A DNA stretch of 64,000 nt from positions 26,945,351 through 27,009,350 of the forward strand of contig NC_065544.1 in NCBI RefSeq assembly GCF_932294415.1. Reading direction: 5' to 3'. The position numbers and the translations under genes are program-made. The stretch comes from Quercus robur. Its lineage: Eukaryota; Streptophyta; Magnoliopsida; Fagales; Fagaceae. The notes beneath the pieces are model-generated. The model saw only the letters and a list, made by a program, of their open reading frames with translations. It was not told the DNA's origin and made no database searches. This document shows positions 1 to 8,808 of this stretch, in pieces (positions within the stretch are counted from its first letter, which is position 1; every line of letters begins with the position of its first letter).

Positions 1-203
1 CATGAGAAGAAGAAAAATCTGGAAATTATGGCCATGGTGATGTGGACGATTTGGTACTGACACAACTAGCTCCAGGTCAGTTCAAATGAGTTTCCCAGAT
101 CGCAGGTCCTCCATCAAGCAACTCAGTCCTTGGCTATCTTCCAACAAAGACAACAATCCATTTGCCAGCCTTCTGCTACGCCACGGCCTCCCCCCGCGCA
201 TAG

Positions 204-467
204 TGGAGTCTGCCACAATCGAACTGTTTTAAACTGAATTTCGACGGCGCCATGTTTCCGGAGTTGGGCAAGGCTGGACTAGGAGTGGTCCTTCATGATA
301 GTCAAGGTACCATGATTGCTTCACTGTCGAAACAAGCTCCTATGCCATACTCATCGGATATCGCGGAAGCCATGGCAGCAGCAAGGGCGTTGGTCTTTGC
401 ACAAGAACTGGGTATAGATGCATTTGTTCTTGAAGGAGACTCGGAAGTTGTGATTAACACCCTGTGA
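204..467 (+). pseudogene. RNase H-like domain fragment (LINE/RVT_3 type)
   Basis: The frame from about 204 to the TGA at 465-467 reads as a plant RNase H-like domain of the kind found at the C-terminus of non-LTR retrotransposons and in many orphan plant ORFs. Visible landmarks are KLNFDGA with the first acidic residue, the GLGVVLHDSQG beta-strand region, the glutamate in IAEAMAAARAL, and EGDSEVVI with the next acidic residue. The frame runs upstream of the first ATG (252), so the ATG is not a real start. A stop lies just upstream (201-203), and the frame ends before the C-terminal part of the fold, so this is a truncated relic. No reverse transcriptase is visible in the 200 bases to its left. 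A short host RNase H-like gene that is spliced is a less likely alternative. Confidence 0.6.
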
Positions 468-998
468 GAGTGCTTTTATTCTTTAGCATACAGGCCCAAG
501 GATCCTGGGCCAAATAGTAGTAGTTTGGTGGACTGGGCTTAGTTCACCGCAGCTAAATGGAGGCTGATTACGAACCAAGTTGTGCGCAAGTCACATAAAT
601 CTTCTCAAGGCAAAAATGTGATTCCTCCTAAGCAATAAAATACCATTATAAGTGTTTTAGTATCATAAAATGACCATTTACTCTTACAAAATAAGTAAAA
701 TAGATATTCATAATATTCACAATGAGAAAGAGATTGAAATAGAATATTTAAGGCTTATCTGTTATCGTATAAACATTTTAAAGAATTCCTTCACTTGGTA
801 CCTCGGGCGTATTGTCGTGGGATCCCGGGGGGTATTAGGCCTGTAAGAACCCAGAATACTAATTCTCTGCACTATACAATCTTTCTCCATGCTTGTTATG
901 CAATGGAGTTTTGTCCTTTCCTTTTACCTCTATAGGTCCTACACAAGAACAACTATACAATGCACATATCTTCAAATAATTGTTAGTTTCTTATATTA

Positions 999-1035
<37 letters not shown>

Positions 1036-2409
1036 CATATACATATATGTAAATGAATTTCATAAGAATGATTCAGCCACGAGGATCCTGACCCCAATTC
1101 TCACAGACTTAGTGCTTTTGCACAAGACTTGTGGGATTTGGAACTCAAGTCTGAGTGGCTTTGCTTGGGCAAAGAACTCAGCTTTTGGCTGAGCAAAAGG
1201 AAAAAATAACAAGCAAGAATATATGTATTGAGCAGCAAGAAGCAGTAAAGGAAGATAATATAATAAAGAAATATGCAAAGTAATTGTTATAAATCCTCAA
1301 ATCAATATGAGATATTTCATTATTTTTCTTAATTGTGGATTACAAATATACTCACTAAGACGTGATACAAGGTTCAAATAAACTCAAAAATTACAGACTT
1401 TGATGGCTATCCAAGCCTCTAAGACTTGCAAAGTTTGAATCCTTTTGAATCCAAGTATGTGCTATAGTAGCTGTTTCTGAGATACTGGGAGACGTTCCTC
1501 TGTTTTTCTTAAATTTTGCAAAGTTCTAATGGCTCTATTATGATATTCTTCCTACTGAAAATCTCCCCCCTCAACATGGGTTTTTCTCTTCCTTTTATAG
1601 TGTGTTTTCTAGGGCTCCGAGGTACTAGTAATTTCTCTCTTTTGCCCCTCAGAGCTCATGCTGTGACAGTTGCACAAGGGCTGGTCTCTTATCTTTTTTC
1701 TCATAGTTTTCATCTTTTAGTGCTGTTTCTCTAAAAGTCACTTGCTGACTTTCCATTCCGAAGCATCCTTGGGCAGCTAACCTTCAATCTCTCTTTTTTC
1801 AAGGTTTCTTACTTTTCAGACTCAGCTTTTGGTTGTCTTTCCTTGCTGTCATTATTCCCAAATAGTTGGAATCTTTTACTGTTGGATTAAAAGTTCCCTT
1901 CCAGTCGCTTCTACTTATGGTTTTCTCATTCTTGATTCCTTGTGGTACAGCTCCTTTGTTCATAAATGTTTGCTTTATACTTTCTGATTCTTTGCTGCAC
2001 CCCTGGGTACTTGAGAAGGACATATCTGTTCTTCATTTCTTGTATTTCATGGTACCTCTCTTGAGCTGTCTCAATCCCACATTAGCTGTGCTACATTACC
2101 CGAGGATCCCGGGCCTCCGGCAGCCTCTGGGTATCCTGGCCCAGTTCTTTCACTGGATTTTGCTGGATTTTTTAATGGCCTTTTTTGCTGAAAATCTGAA
2201 CATAAATAGGGTCTTAATGTTAATTCTTCTTACTGCTTGAATTGGGCCTTCTTTACTTTTTATGGAATGGGCTTTCTTGTGAAATTTTGGCCTTCAACAC
2301 ACCCTCCGTAGCAAGGAAGCCTTGTTCTCTTCATTTGGTCACCTTTTGGAGTCAGCAAAATCCATGCTTGTTTCTAGTATTTGCTTAAATTTTTCTCATG
2401 TACGTAGAA
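468..2409. other. repeat-derived non-coding stretch
   Basis: No convincing gene. It holds an AT dinucleotide run at about 1001-1030 and several GGATCC-centred, GC-rich words (near 499, 821, 1083 and 2103) in otherwise A+T-rich DNA. The right part (about 842-2300) could be an LTR read on the minus strand: it begins on that strand with TGTTGAAGGCC after a purine-rich GGAGGGTG, but no partner LTR is visible. The short ORFs at 1516-1734 and 1866-2240 have no recognisable domain. Confidence 0.35.
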
Positions 2410-2414
2410 GTGGT

Positions 2415-2607
2415 TGTTAGAAATACTGAATGATTGTATTGTATTTCATAATTAAAGAATATACATGAGTGCCTTTATATAGGAGGCATATGTGTGCAGT
2501 ACAAGTAAGCATATGTGTGCGGTACAAGTAAAGTGTAGTACAAGTACAGGTGTGCTATACAAGTAATCTAGCTGGGTCTAAAGCCCATAACATAATATAT
2601 GTTAACA
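2415..2607 (-). repeat. copia 3' LTR (minus-strand sense)
   Basis: Begins TGTTAGAAATAC and ends TTAACA on the + strand, and pairs with 8050-8242 over its whole length. It contains short internal repeats of the type GTACAAGTAA. The purine-rich GAGTGGGGC (minus strand, about 2608-2616) directly next to it fits the polypurine tract. Confidence 0.92.
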
Positions 2608-2871
2608 GCCCCACTCAAACTCAAGGTGGATGTGAGACCAGCTTGAGGTTGTCAACCAAATCACAAGTGCGTCCCTTAGGAAGTGACTTGGTGAAGATAT
2701 CTGCAAGTTGATCTTTGGAGGAGACGGAGAAAATCTTGAGAGCACCATGGACAAGATGATAACGGATAAAATGACAATCAATCTCGATGTATTTAGTCCG
2801 TTCATGGAAGACATCATTATGAGCAATATGAATGGCACTCTGGTTGTCACAACAAAGGGGAGTAGCAGAGG
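2608..2871 (-). pseudogene. copia RNase H, distal part
   Basis: Minus-strand reading gives the C-terminal copia RNase H region, with recognisable CDNQSAIQIAHN and [14 protein letters not shown] blocks. It is separated from the proximal part (3615-3950) by the nested hAT-like insertion at 2880-3606. The + strand ORFs over the same bases are shadows. Confidence 0.7.
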
Positions 2872-3248
2872 ATGTGTACTAGGGGTGTGCATGGATTGGG
2901 TTGGGTCGGGTTGAGGGGATTTTTTGACCCAACCCACCATGGTGGGTCAAAAAAAATTCGACCCAACCCAACCCATCACATAAGTCCAACCCAACCCACG
3001 TGGGTCGAGTTGGGTCGGGTTGAACCCATGGGTTTGACAAATTTTTTTTTTTTATTAAATTGAGTAGAAAAAAAAATATAAATATTAATATATTAAAAAA
3101 ACCTAAAGATTAGTATCAATGTAACTCCTTAAAGGCTCAACACTAATGACTAAACAACAATAGTAATTTATTAGAATTTGTGTGAACTAATTAGTTTTTA
3201 TATAGGATAGGAAGAATTGGTTATTTAAAAAAATTTATTAATTATATA

Positions 3249-3285
<37 letters not shown>

Positions 3286-3614
3286 TTAGTATTAGTAGAA
3301 GGAATTGAGGAAATGCAAATTATTAAATATATAATATATATATATATATAAGTAAGTGCCCTACAATTGATTTTTTTTTTTAAATTATTAAATATAAAAT
3401 ATATTTTAAATATATATTAAATATGGGTGGGTCGGGTTGGGTTTGGCGGGTTTGTAATTTTATGACCCAAACCCAACCCGACCCGCTATAATAATTTTTT
3501 TGGTAACCCAACCCAACCCACCAAGCCTTAAAAACCGACCCAACCCGGTGGGTCGGGTTGGGTTAGGTCGAGTTTGGCAGGTCGGTGGGTTTTCTGCACA
3601 CCCCTAATGTGGAC
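2872..3614. mobile_element. nested non-autonomous hAT-like element
   Basis: The element spans 2880-3606 (727 bp). It has perfect 12-bp terminal inverted repeats TAGGGGTGTGCA, and is flanked by 8-bp direct repeats ATGTGTAC (2872-2879) and ATGTGGAC (3607-3614) that differ at one base. An 8-bp duplication and a TAGGGGTGTGCA-type end are hAT signatures. Both subterminal regions are packed with GGGTTGGGTCGGGTTG-type repeats in opposite orientations; the centre is very A+T-rich and has no transposase. It interrupts the copia RNase H, so it is younger than that element. Confidence 0.88.
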
Positions 3615-3950
3615 ACACCTAAATCCTTAAGAAACCATCGTAGCCAAAGGAGTTCAGATGTGGTATCAGCAAGGGCACGATATTCTGCTTTAGTACTGAA
3701 GTGGGCCACGAAAGTTTGTTTCTTACTTCGCTAAGAAATCAAAGAAGAACCAAAGAGAAATCAATAACCTGTAATGGACCTGCGATCAGTGGGATCTCCT
3801 GCCCAATCAGCATCAAAGAATGCACGAAGTACAAGAGGAGACTGAGTTGAGTAGAAAAAGGCCATGGAAGAGAGTGCCCTTCAGGTATCAAAGAATGCGC
3901 AGAACAGCAGCATAGTTAGTTGATCGTGGAGTAGACAGATACTGGCTCAC
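3615..3950 (-). pseudogene. copia RNase H, proximal part
   Basis: On the minus strand this stretch follows the reverse transcriptase and reads, with stops, as copia RNase H; the FFDADWAGDPTDRRS block and the SKKQTFVAHFSTKAEYRAL block are clear. It ends at the nested hAT-like insertion. Confidence 0.75.
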
Positions 3951-4829
3951 CTAATGAACAGTATAGGAGATGTCTGGATAAGTAACTGTGAGATAAATTA
4001 GGCTGCCAACCAATCGTCTATAAAGAGAAAGATTAGACAATGGTTTTCCTCCCGAGGGTGTCAGATGCTCATTAAGTTCAACTGGAGTGTCAACAGTCTT
4101 GTTGTCAGTGAGTCCAGCTCGAGACAAAAGGTCAGAAGCATACTTGGCTTGAGTAATATAAAGACCATATGTGGAATGAGTAATTTCAAGGCCTAAGAAA
4201 TAACTGAGATGTCCAATATTTTTCATCTCAAACTGTTGACTGAGAAAATCCTTGAGTTCTTGAATGCCACTGAGGTCATCACCAGTTATGATCATATCAT
4301 CCACATATAGAAGAAGCAAAATGGTGCCTTTATTAGTACGATGAAGAAATAAGGCAGAATCATACAAACTGGCAGTGTAACTCAAGCGAAAAATAGTAGA
4401 GCTGAACTTGGCAAACCAAACTCGTGGAGCATGTTTAAGGCCATAAAGTGCACGTCGAAGGCGACAAACCTTGTTTGATTCAACAGAGAGACCAGGAGGA
4501 GGTTGCATATAGACTTCTTCCCTCAAATCCCCATTAAGGAAGGTATTTTTAACATCCATCTAAAAAAGATCTCATTTACTAGCAGCAACAGCTAAAAGGG
4601 CACAAACAGATGAGATATGAGCCACTGGAGCAAAGGCCTCTTCATAATCAATCCTATACTCCTGTGTAAAACCTTTTGCAACAAGACGAGCCTTGTAGCG
4701 CTCAATGGACCCATCAAAGCGAGTCTTGATCTTATAGATCCACTTACAACCAACCACAAACTGTCTAGGAGGGAGAGTGACTAGATCCCAAGTATGGTTT
4801 TTGGTTAATGCATCAAATTCTTTTTTCAT
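3951..4829 (-). pseudogene. copia reverse transcriptase
   Basis: Two adjoining minus-strand ORFs (4829-4572, then 4559-3951) give a copia-type reverse transcriptase. The N-terminal half has [19 protein letters not shown] and [10 protein letters not shown]; the second half has ALYGLKHAPRVWF and the catalytic YVDDM block. A stop between the halves (about 4560) interrupts the region just before DVKNTFLNGDL, which in active copies is continuous. It would copy element RNA into cDNA in cytoplasmic virus-like particles, but this copy cannot do so. Confidence 0.88.
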
Positions 4830-5214
4830 TGCAATCTACTATAAAAGGGTCAGTGGAGGCCTCACGATAGGTCTGAGGCTCGTGAAGTGTAGCAAGGGCA
4901 GTGTAACAATGATAGTAAAGTAAATGTGCAAGAATGGATCTTACTCGGGTTAAGTGGCTAGATGGAATGTCTTGTGGAGGATCTTCAGGTGGAGCAGGAG
5001 CAGGGGACTCAGGCTCAAGGTGGGGTAGCTCATTATCAACCTGTTCATCTTCGACCTGTCTAGAAGAAGCATAAAAAATATCTAAAGGTTGAATAGAGAA
5101 GTCCAAAGGAGGATCAAAAGTATTTGTAGAAGGAACAGGAGACTCATCTGGAAAGATTTCTAAAACAGAGGAGGTAGTCAGGGAAGAACGAAAGTGAGAG
5201 AGTTCAACAAACAA
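4813..5214 (-). pseudogene. copia integrase-RT linker
   Basis: Minus-strand ORF of 133 codons, rich in Pro, Glu, Asp and Ser, between integrase and reverse transcriptase. Such poorly conserved, proline-rich linkers are normal for copia polyproteins. It overlaps the RT frame by a few bases in a different frame, a sign of frameshift decay. Confidence 0.6.
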
Positions 5215-5328
5215 TCAGTGTTCCCAAGAGACAACATTACGAGAAACACGAAGACGATAAGAGACAGGATCATAACACCTATACCCTTTTTGAGTTTCAC
5301 CATAACCAAGGAAACAACAAAGTCTAGA

Positions 5329-6534
5329 TCAAGGCTCAAGTTTGTTGTGCTCATGAGGTTGAAGAAGAATGAAACAGGCAGATTCAAAGGAGCGAAGGTG
5401 GTGATAGTCAGGGGGTAACCCAAACAAACGCTCATACGGAATCTGATTATGGATGACAGCGCTTGGAATACGATTAATCGCATGAATAGCATGAAGAGCA
5501 GTTTCACCCCAAAATGGGGTAGGAACTTTAGCAGAAAGAAAAAGAGCATGAACAGTGTTAAGGATGTGACGAAGGTTTCTTTCGGCTTGACCATTTTGTT
5601 GAGAGGTACTTGGACAAGTTAGATGATGTACAGTGCCAAAGGAATGTAACAGAGCTTGAAACGCATATTGAGTATATTCAAGAGCATTATCAGATCGAAA
5701 AGTTTTGATACGTTTGGAGAATTGTGTTTCAACTATTTTTGCAAAGTTGCTGTATATTGGTAAAATTTCAGAACGAGATTTTATAGGAAAGATCCAACTA
5801 TAACGAGAATAATCATCAATAAAAATAACAAAATATCGAGATCCACCAATACTAGCAACAGGAGAAGGTCCCCAAACATCAGAATGAATTAACTCAAAAA
5901 TACTATTAGAAATAGATTCACTGCTATTGAAAGGCAAAGCTGGCTATTTTCCTAATTGACATGAAATACAATTAAAATTGTTTTTGGACATAGAACCCAA
6001 CAGACCCTTAGAAGCTAACTGTTGTACTCAAGAAGATGGTGTATGACCAAGACGAGAATGCCAAAGTGCGAAAGATGGTAAGGAAGAAACTGTAGCAGCT
6101 GTAATAGCAACAGAAATAGGAGCAACAAGTGGAAGATGAAGATTGTCCACGGGAAACATACGCCCAACTCTAGGACCGGTCCTAAGCTCTTGCCCTGTCC
6201 TTGAATCCTACACAATACACTCAGAATAGTAAAAAATAAGGCGATAACCTAGTTCAGCTAATTGTCCCACAGAGCACAAATTATAAGATAGGTCAAGTAC
6301 ATGGAAGACTCCAGGAACAGAGAGGTTAGAGGTTGGACCAAAACCTAGACTATTCCCATGCATGGTGGAACCATCAACTATATGAATATTTAGAGGATGT
6401 GATGCAGGGTCAAGTTTAGAGAATAAGGACGAGTGAGGTGTCATGTGATTGTAACAGGCAGAATCAAAAAGCCAAGTTTGAGACTTACCAAGTAGAACTG
6501 AGAAAGCAATGGAAAAAGATTCATTACCAACCAT
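5329..6534 (-). pseudogene. copia protease and integrase
   Basis: The protease part (6534-6208) shows TWLFDSACYNHMT, where copia proteases carry the catalytic Asp in a DSG or DSA context. After a stop comes the GAG-pre-integrase region (LWHSRLGHT, then CISCQLGK) and the integrase core (5937-5329). The three catalytic positions are present: Asp in IHSDVWGP, Asp in FRSDNALEY, and Glu in QQNGQAER. Stops at about 6208, 6034 and 5938 break the frame. The overlapping minus ORF 5594-5178 is another frame of the same DNA. Confidence 0.87.
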
Positions 6535-6558
6535 ACGAACAGCCTGAGCTATGATCTC

Positions 6559-7527
6559 CTATAGTTCAGTAGGGGAAAGGTTGATAATGGATCCAGAAGA
6601 CTGGGACTCAGCTGAAATGGAAGCCATCGGCTGAGTAGGCTCAGTGTTAGCAACAGCAGCAGTAGATTTGTTGCGACGGTAACAAGTCTCAATGGTGTGG
6701 CCAGGACGCTTACAATAGTTGAAGAACTTTTTCTTGGTTTGCTTGCGACGATTGCTAGAGCGAAAGGAATCACCTGATTGCTGAGGTTGGTCTATGGGTG
6801 GAGCAAAAGGAGTAATAGCCAAAACATTGAGCTTATTCTGAGCTTGGAGGGTTGCAAGACGAGCTTCTTCTCTAATCAACTCGTTTACAGCAGTATCAAG
6901 AAAGGGAGCAGGACTGCGATTTAGAAGCTGATCTCGAATGGGCTCAAAGTCCTTGTGAAGTTACATCAGGAATTCATAGAGGCGAAATTCATCTCTAATG
7001 GAAGCATATTGCTAAGCATCCTTTGAGCATGCCCAAGTTGGATCAGAAAGGTCAATTTGGTCCCAAATGAAGCGAAGTTGATCATAATAGTCATTGATGG
7101 ATTGCCTTGGTTCTTGCCTGAGTTAATGCAATTCAACCACTAACTGATATTTCATGGATCCGTGAATAGTGGAGTACCTTTTGGCCAACATATCCCATGC
7201 TAATTTTGCATCATCAAAGCTGCCCAACAAATCGGAGATGGAAGGAACGGAAGTGTTCTGAATCCATGTAAGGATCATGTGGTTGTGACTATCCCATTCA
7301 ATCATGCGACCAAGGAATGCAGCATCTTCTTCACTTATTCCCTTGATAGGAATAGTGATTGCACCAGTACAGTAATACCAAAGCATGCGACCCTTAAGAA
7401 AACTGTGCATAGCTTGAGACCAAAATAAGTAATTCTTGTTCCCCTCCAATATAGTATTGATGGGGCGAGAAAGAAAAATACATTTTTTTATCCATTTAGA
7501 GACACAATATGCAAAAACAGATTGCAA
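6559..7527 (-). pseudogene. copia gag with damaged zinc knuckle
   Basis: Minus-strand gag. The first part (7527-7123) has the UBN2-type core: NYLFWSQAMHSFLKGR, WDSHNHMILTWIQNT, AKLAWDMLAKRYS. A stop after residue 134 separates it from the second part (6879-6559), which holds the nucleic-acid-binding knuckle. That knuckle reads FNYCKRPGHTIETC, so the first cysteine of the usual CX2CX4HX4C is replaced by Phe, and zinc binding should be lost. Confidence 0.82.
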
Positions 7528-7639
7528 AAATGAAATCTACGCGAAAAACTGGGTAAGGAGAACCTGGACTGAAAAAGTCAACTCTAGAGAAAAGTCAACG
7601 GTCAAAGTCAACGGCCGGTCAAAGTAAACAGTCATCAGA

Positions 7640-7737
7640 TGACGTCAGCAAGATGACGTGGCGCTGACGTCAGTAGATGACTGAATGCTGACGTAGTTAG
7701 GGCTGACGTGGCATTGATGACGTTACAGGTGACGTCA
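7640..7737. promoter_or_regulatory. cluster of TGACG motifs in copia leader
   Basis: About seven TGACG words lie in 98 bases, at 7640, 7654, 7665, 7689, 7704, 7718 and 7730. Three of them are full palindromic TGACGTCA octamers (7640, 7665, 7730). TGACG is the core bound by plant TGA-class bZIP factors (as-1 type elements). The cluster sits in the untranslated leader between the primer-binding site and gag, so a transcriptional role is inferred only. Confidence 0.5.
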
Positions 7738-8036
7738 GCTGGAGCTAAGGACGGCGCGTGGTGCGTTGACGCAGAATCAGCGCAAGACGATCTTAGTGAT
7801 ACCTTTAGAAATGCAATTAGAGCAATATAAAAGGCGGTGACGACACGTGCAGTAGTCTGTGCGGTGTATGACTCCTCAACAACAGCGGCTACAGGTCCGA
7901 AACCCAAAGACAACGGCTGGAAGACGTCGAAGGTTCAACGGTGAGAGGCTGTGACGACTATTGTGACGGCGGAAGCGATGTTGAGAATGGAGTAACACCA
8001 ATAAAGACAAGACTACTAAGAAAAGGTCAGAGTAGT

Positions 8037-8049
8037 GGCTCTGATACCA
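8037..8049 (-). other. primer-binding site (initiator Met tRNA)
   Basis: On the minus strand TGGTATCAGAGCC starts directly after the 5' LTR with no spacer. This is the standard plant copia primer-binding site, complementary to the 3' end of initiator-methionine tRNA. Confidence 0.93.
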
Positions 8050-8242
8050 TGTTAGAAATACTAAATGATTTTATTGTATTTCATAATCAAAGAATATACA
8101 TGAGTGTCTTTATATAGGAGACATATGTGTGCGGTACAAGTAAGCATATGTATACGGTACAAGTAAAGTGTAGTATAAGTACAAGTGTGTTATATAAATA
8201 ATCTAGCTGGGCCTAAAGCCTATAACATAATATACGTTAATA
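8050..8242 (-). repeat. copia 5' LTR (minus-strand sense)
   Basis: Same 193-bp length as the LTR at 2415-2607, about 91% identical by hand count, with nearly all differences transitions. It is followed by GTGGT, the right copy of the target duplication. Confidence 0.92.
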
Positions 8243-8247
8243 GTGGT

Positions 8248-8608
8248 AACAAAGTAGCCCATAACCTAACTAGACATGTAAGAAATGTCATAGGTTTATC
8301 AGTGATTCAGTGTGGGTGAAGGATGTTCCACCCCACCTAATTGATGTACTCTTTGTCGACCCTGGCTAATTTTATAAAAGCAATAGTATTCATTCTCAAA
8401 AAAAAAAAAAAAAAAAATTATTAAATATAGTATTAAACACATTAGATGGACTGAATTAGAAACTTTTTGTCCAAGAAATAGTGACTCTTCTTTCTGCCAC
8501 GTCATAGAGAAACGAATGGTCCAAAGTAATCCAAAGCCCAACAAGACCACACACCCTTCGGCCATCTTGTGTAGTTCAATCCAACGGTGATGCTTGCTCG
8601 GGGTCAAA
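8248..8608. other. possible retroposon 3' tail and HSP70 upstream DNA
   Basis: Bases 8248 to about 8416 end in a run of A (8399-8417) preceded by a TTTATAAAAGCAATAG-like stretch, which looks like the 3' end of a + strand LINE or processed sequence that the copia element then entered. From about 8420 on it is unique-looking DNA upstream of the HSP70 gene. The minus ORF 8607-8299 has no recognisable domain. Confidence 0.3.
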
Positions 8609-8613
8609 ACCGA

Positions 8614-8628
8614 GATCTAGAAGGTTCT
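8614..8628. promoter_or_regulatory. heat-shock element
   Basis: AGAAGGTTCT (8619-8628) is a perfect nGAAnnTTCn pair; a third, imperfect unit (ATC for TTC, 8615-8617) sits in phase to the left. Alternating GAA/TTC units at 5-bp spacing are what heat-shock factors bind. It lies about 180 bases before the HSP70 start codon. Confidence 0.55.
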
Positions 8629-8673
8629 ACTGATGGTAGCTAGAATAATCTCTCAAATTTTCATTTCCGCCTC

Positions 8674-8753
8674 ATAAAATAAAAAGCCTCAAACTCAACA
8701 CTCAGGGCTTTAACAAAAATAAACGCACCGCAACGCAAAAACCCTAAACCCTA
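8674..8753 (+). promoter_or_regulatory. putative core promoter and telo-box of HSP70
   Basis: ATAAAATAAAAAG (8674-8686) could act as a TATA element. Two overlapping AAACCCTA telo-box words (8739-8753) lie in the presumed 5' leader, followed by a CT-rich tract (about 8773-8791). Telo-boxes and CT tracts are common near starts of highly expressed plant housekeeping genes. Confidence 0.4.
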
Positions 8754-8808
8754 GAACTCTCCTTCAAACCCCTTCTCTCTCTCTCTCTCTCACAGAGGCG
8801 ATCAAGTT

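Larger units (their letters stand above)
2410..8247 (-). mobile_element. Ty1-copia LTR retrotransposon, full length, decayed
   Basis: A complete element in minus orientation. Both LTRs are 193 bp (2415-2607 and 8050-8242), start TG, and lie inside a 5-bp target duplication GTGGT (2410-2414 and 8243-8247). Next to the right LTR is a primer-binding site matching the initiator-Met tRNA 3' end, and next to the left LTR is a purine-rich tract. On the minus strand the domain order is gag, protease, integrase, reverse transcriptase, RNase H, which is the Pseudoviridae/copia order. The coding frame is broken by several stops and shifts, and a hAT-like element of 727 bp (2880-3606) sits in the RNase H region. 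By hand alignment the LTRs differ at about 17 of 193 positions, nearly all transitions, so the insertion is old and methylation-type decay is likely. Confidence 0.93.

Noticed and set aside
5178-5594. 138-codon minus ORF with hydrophobic residues
   Set aside because: It overlaps the copia integrase/linker in another frame; the integrase frame has conserved motifs.
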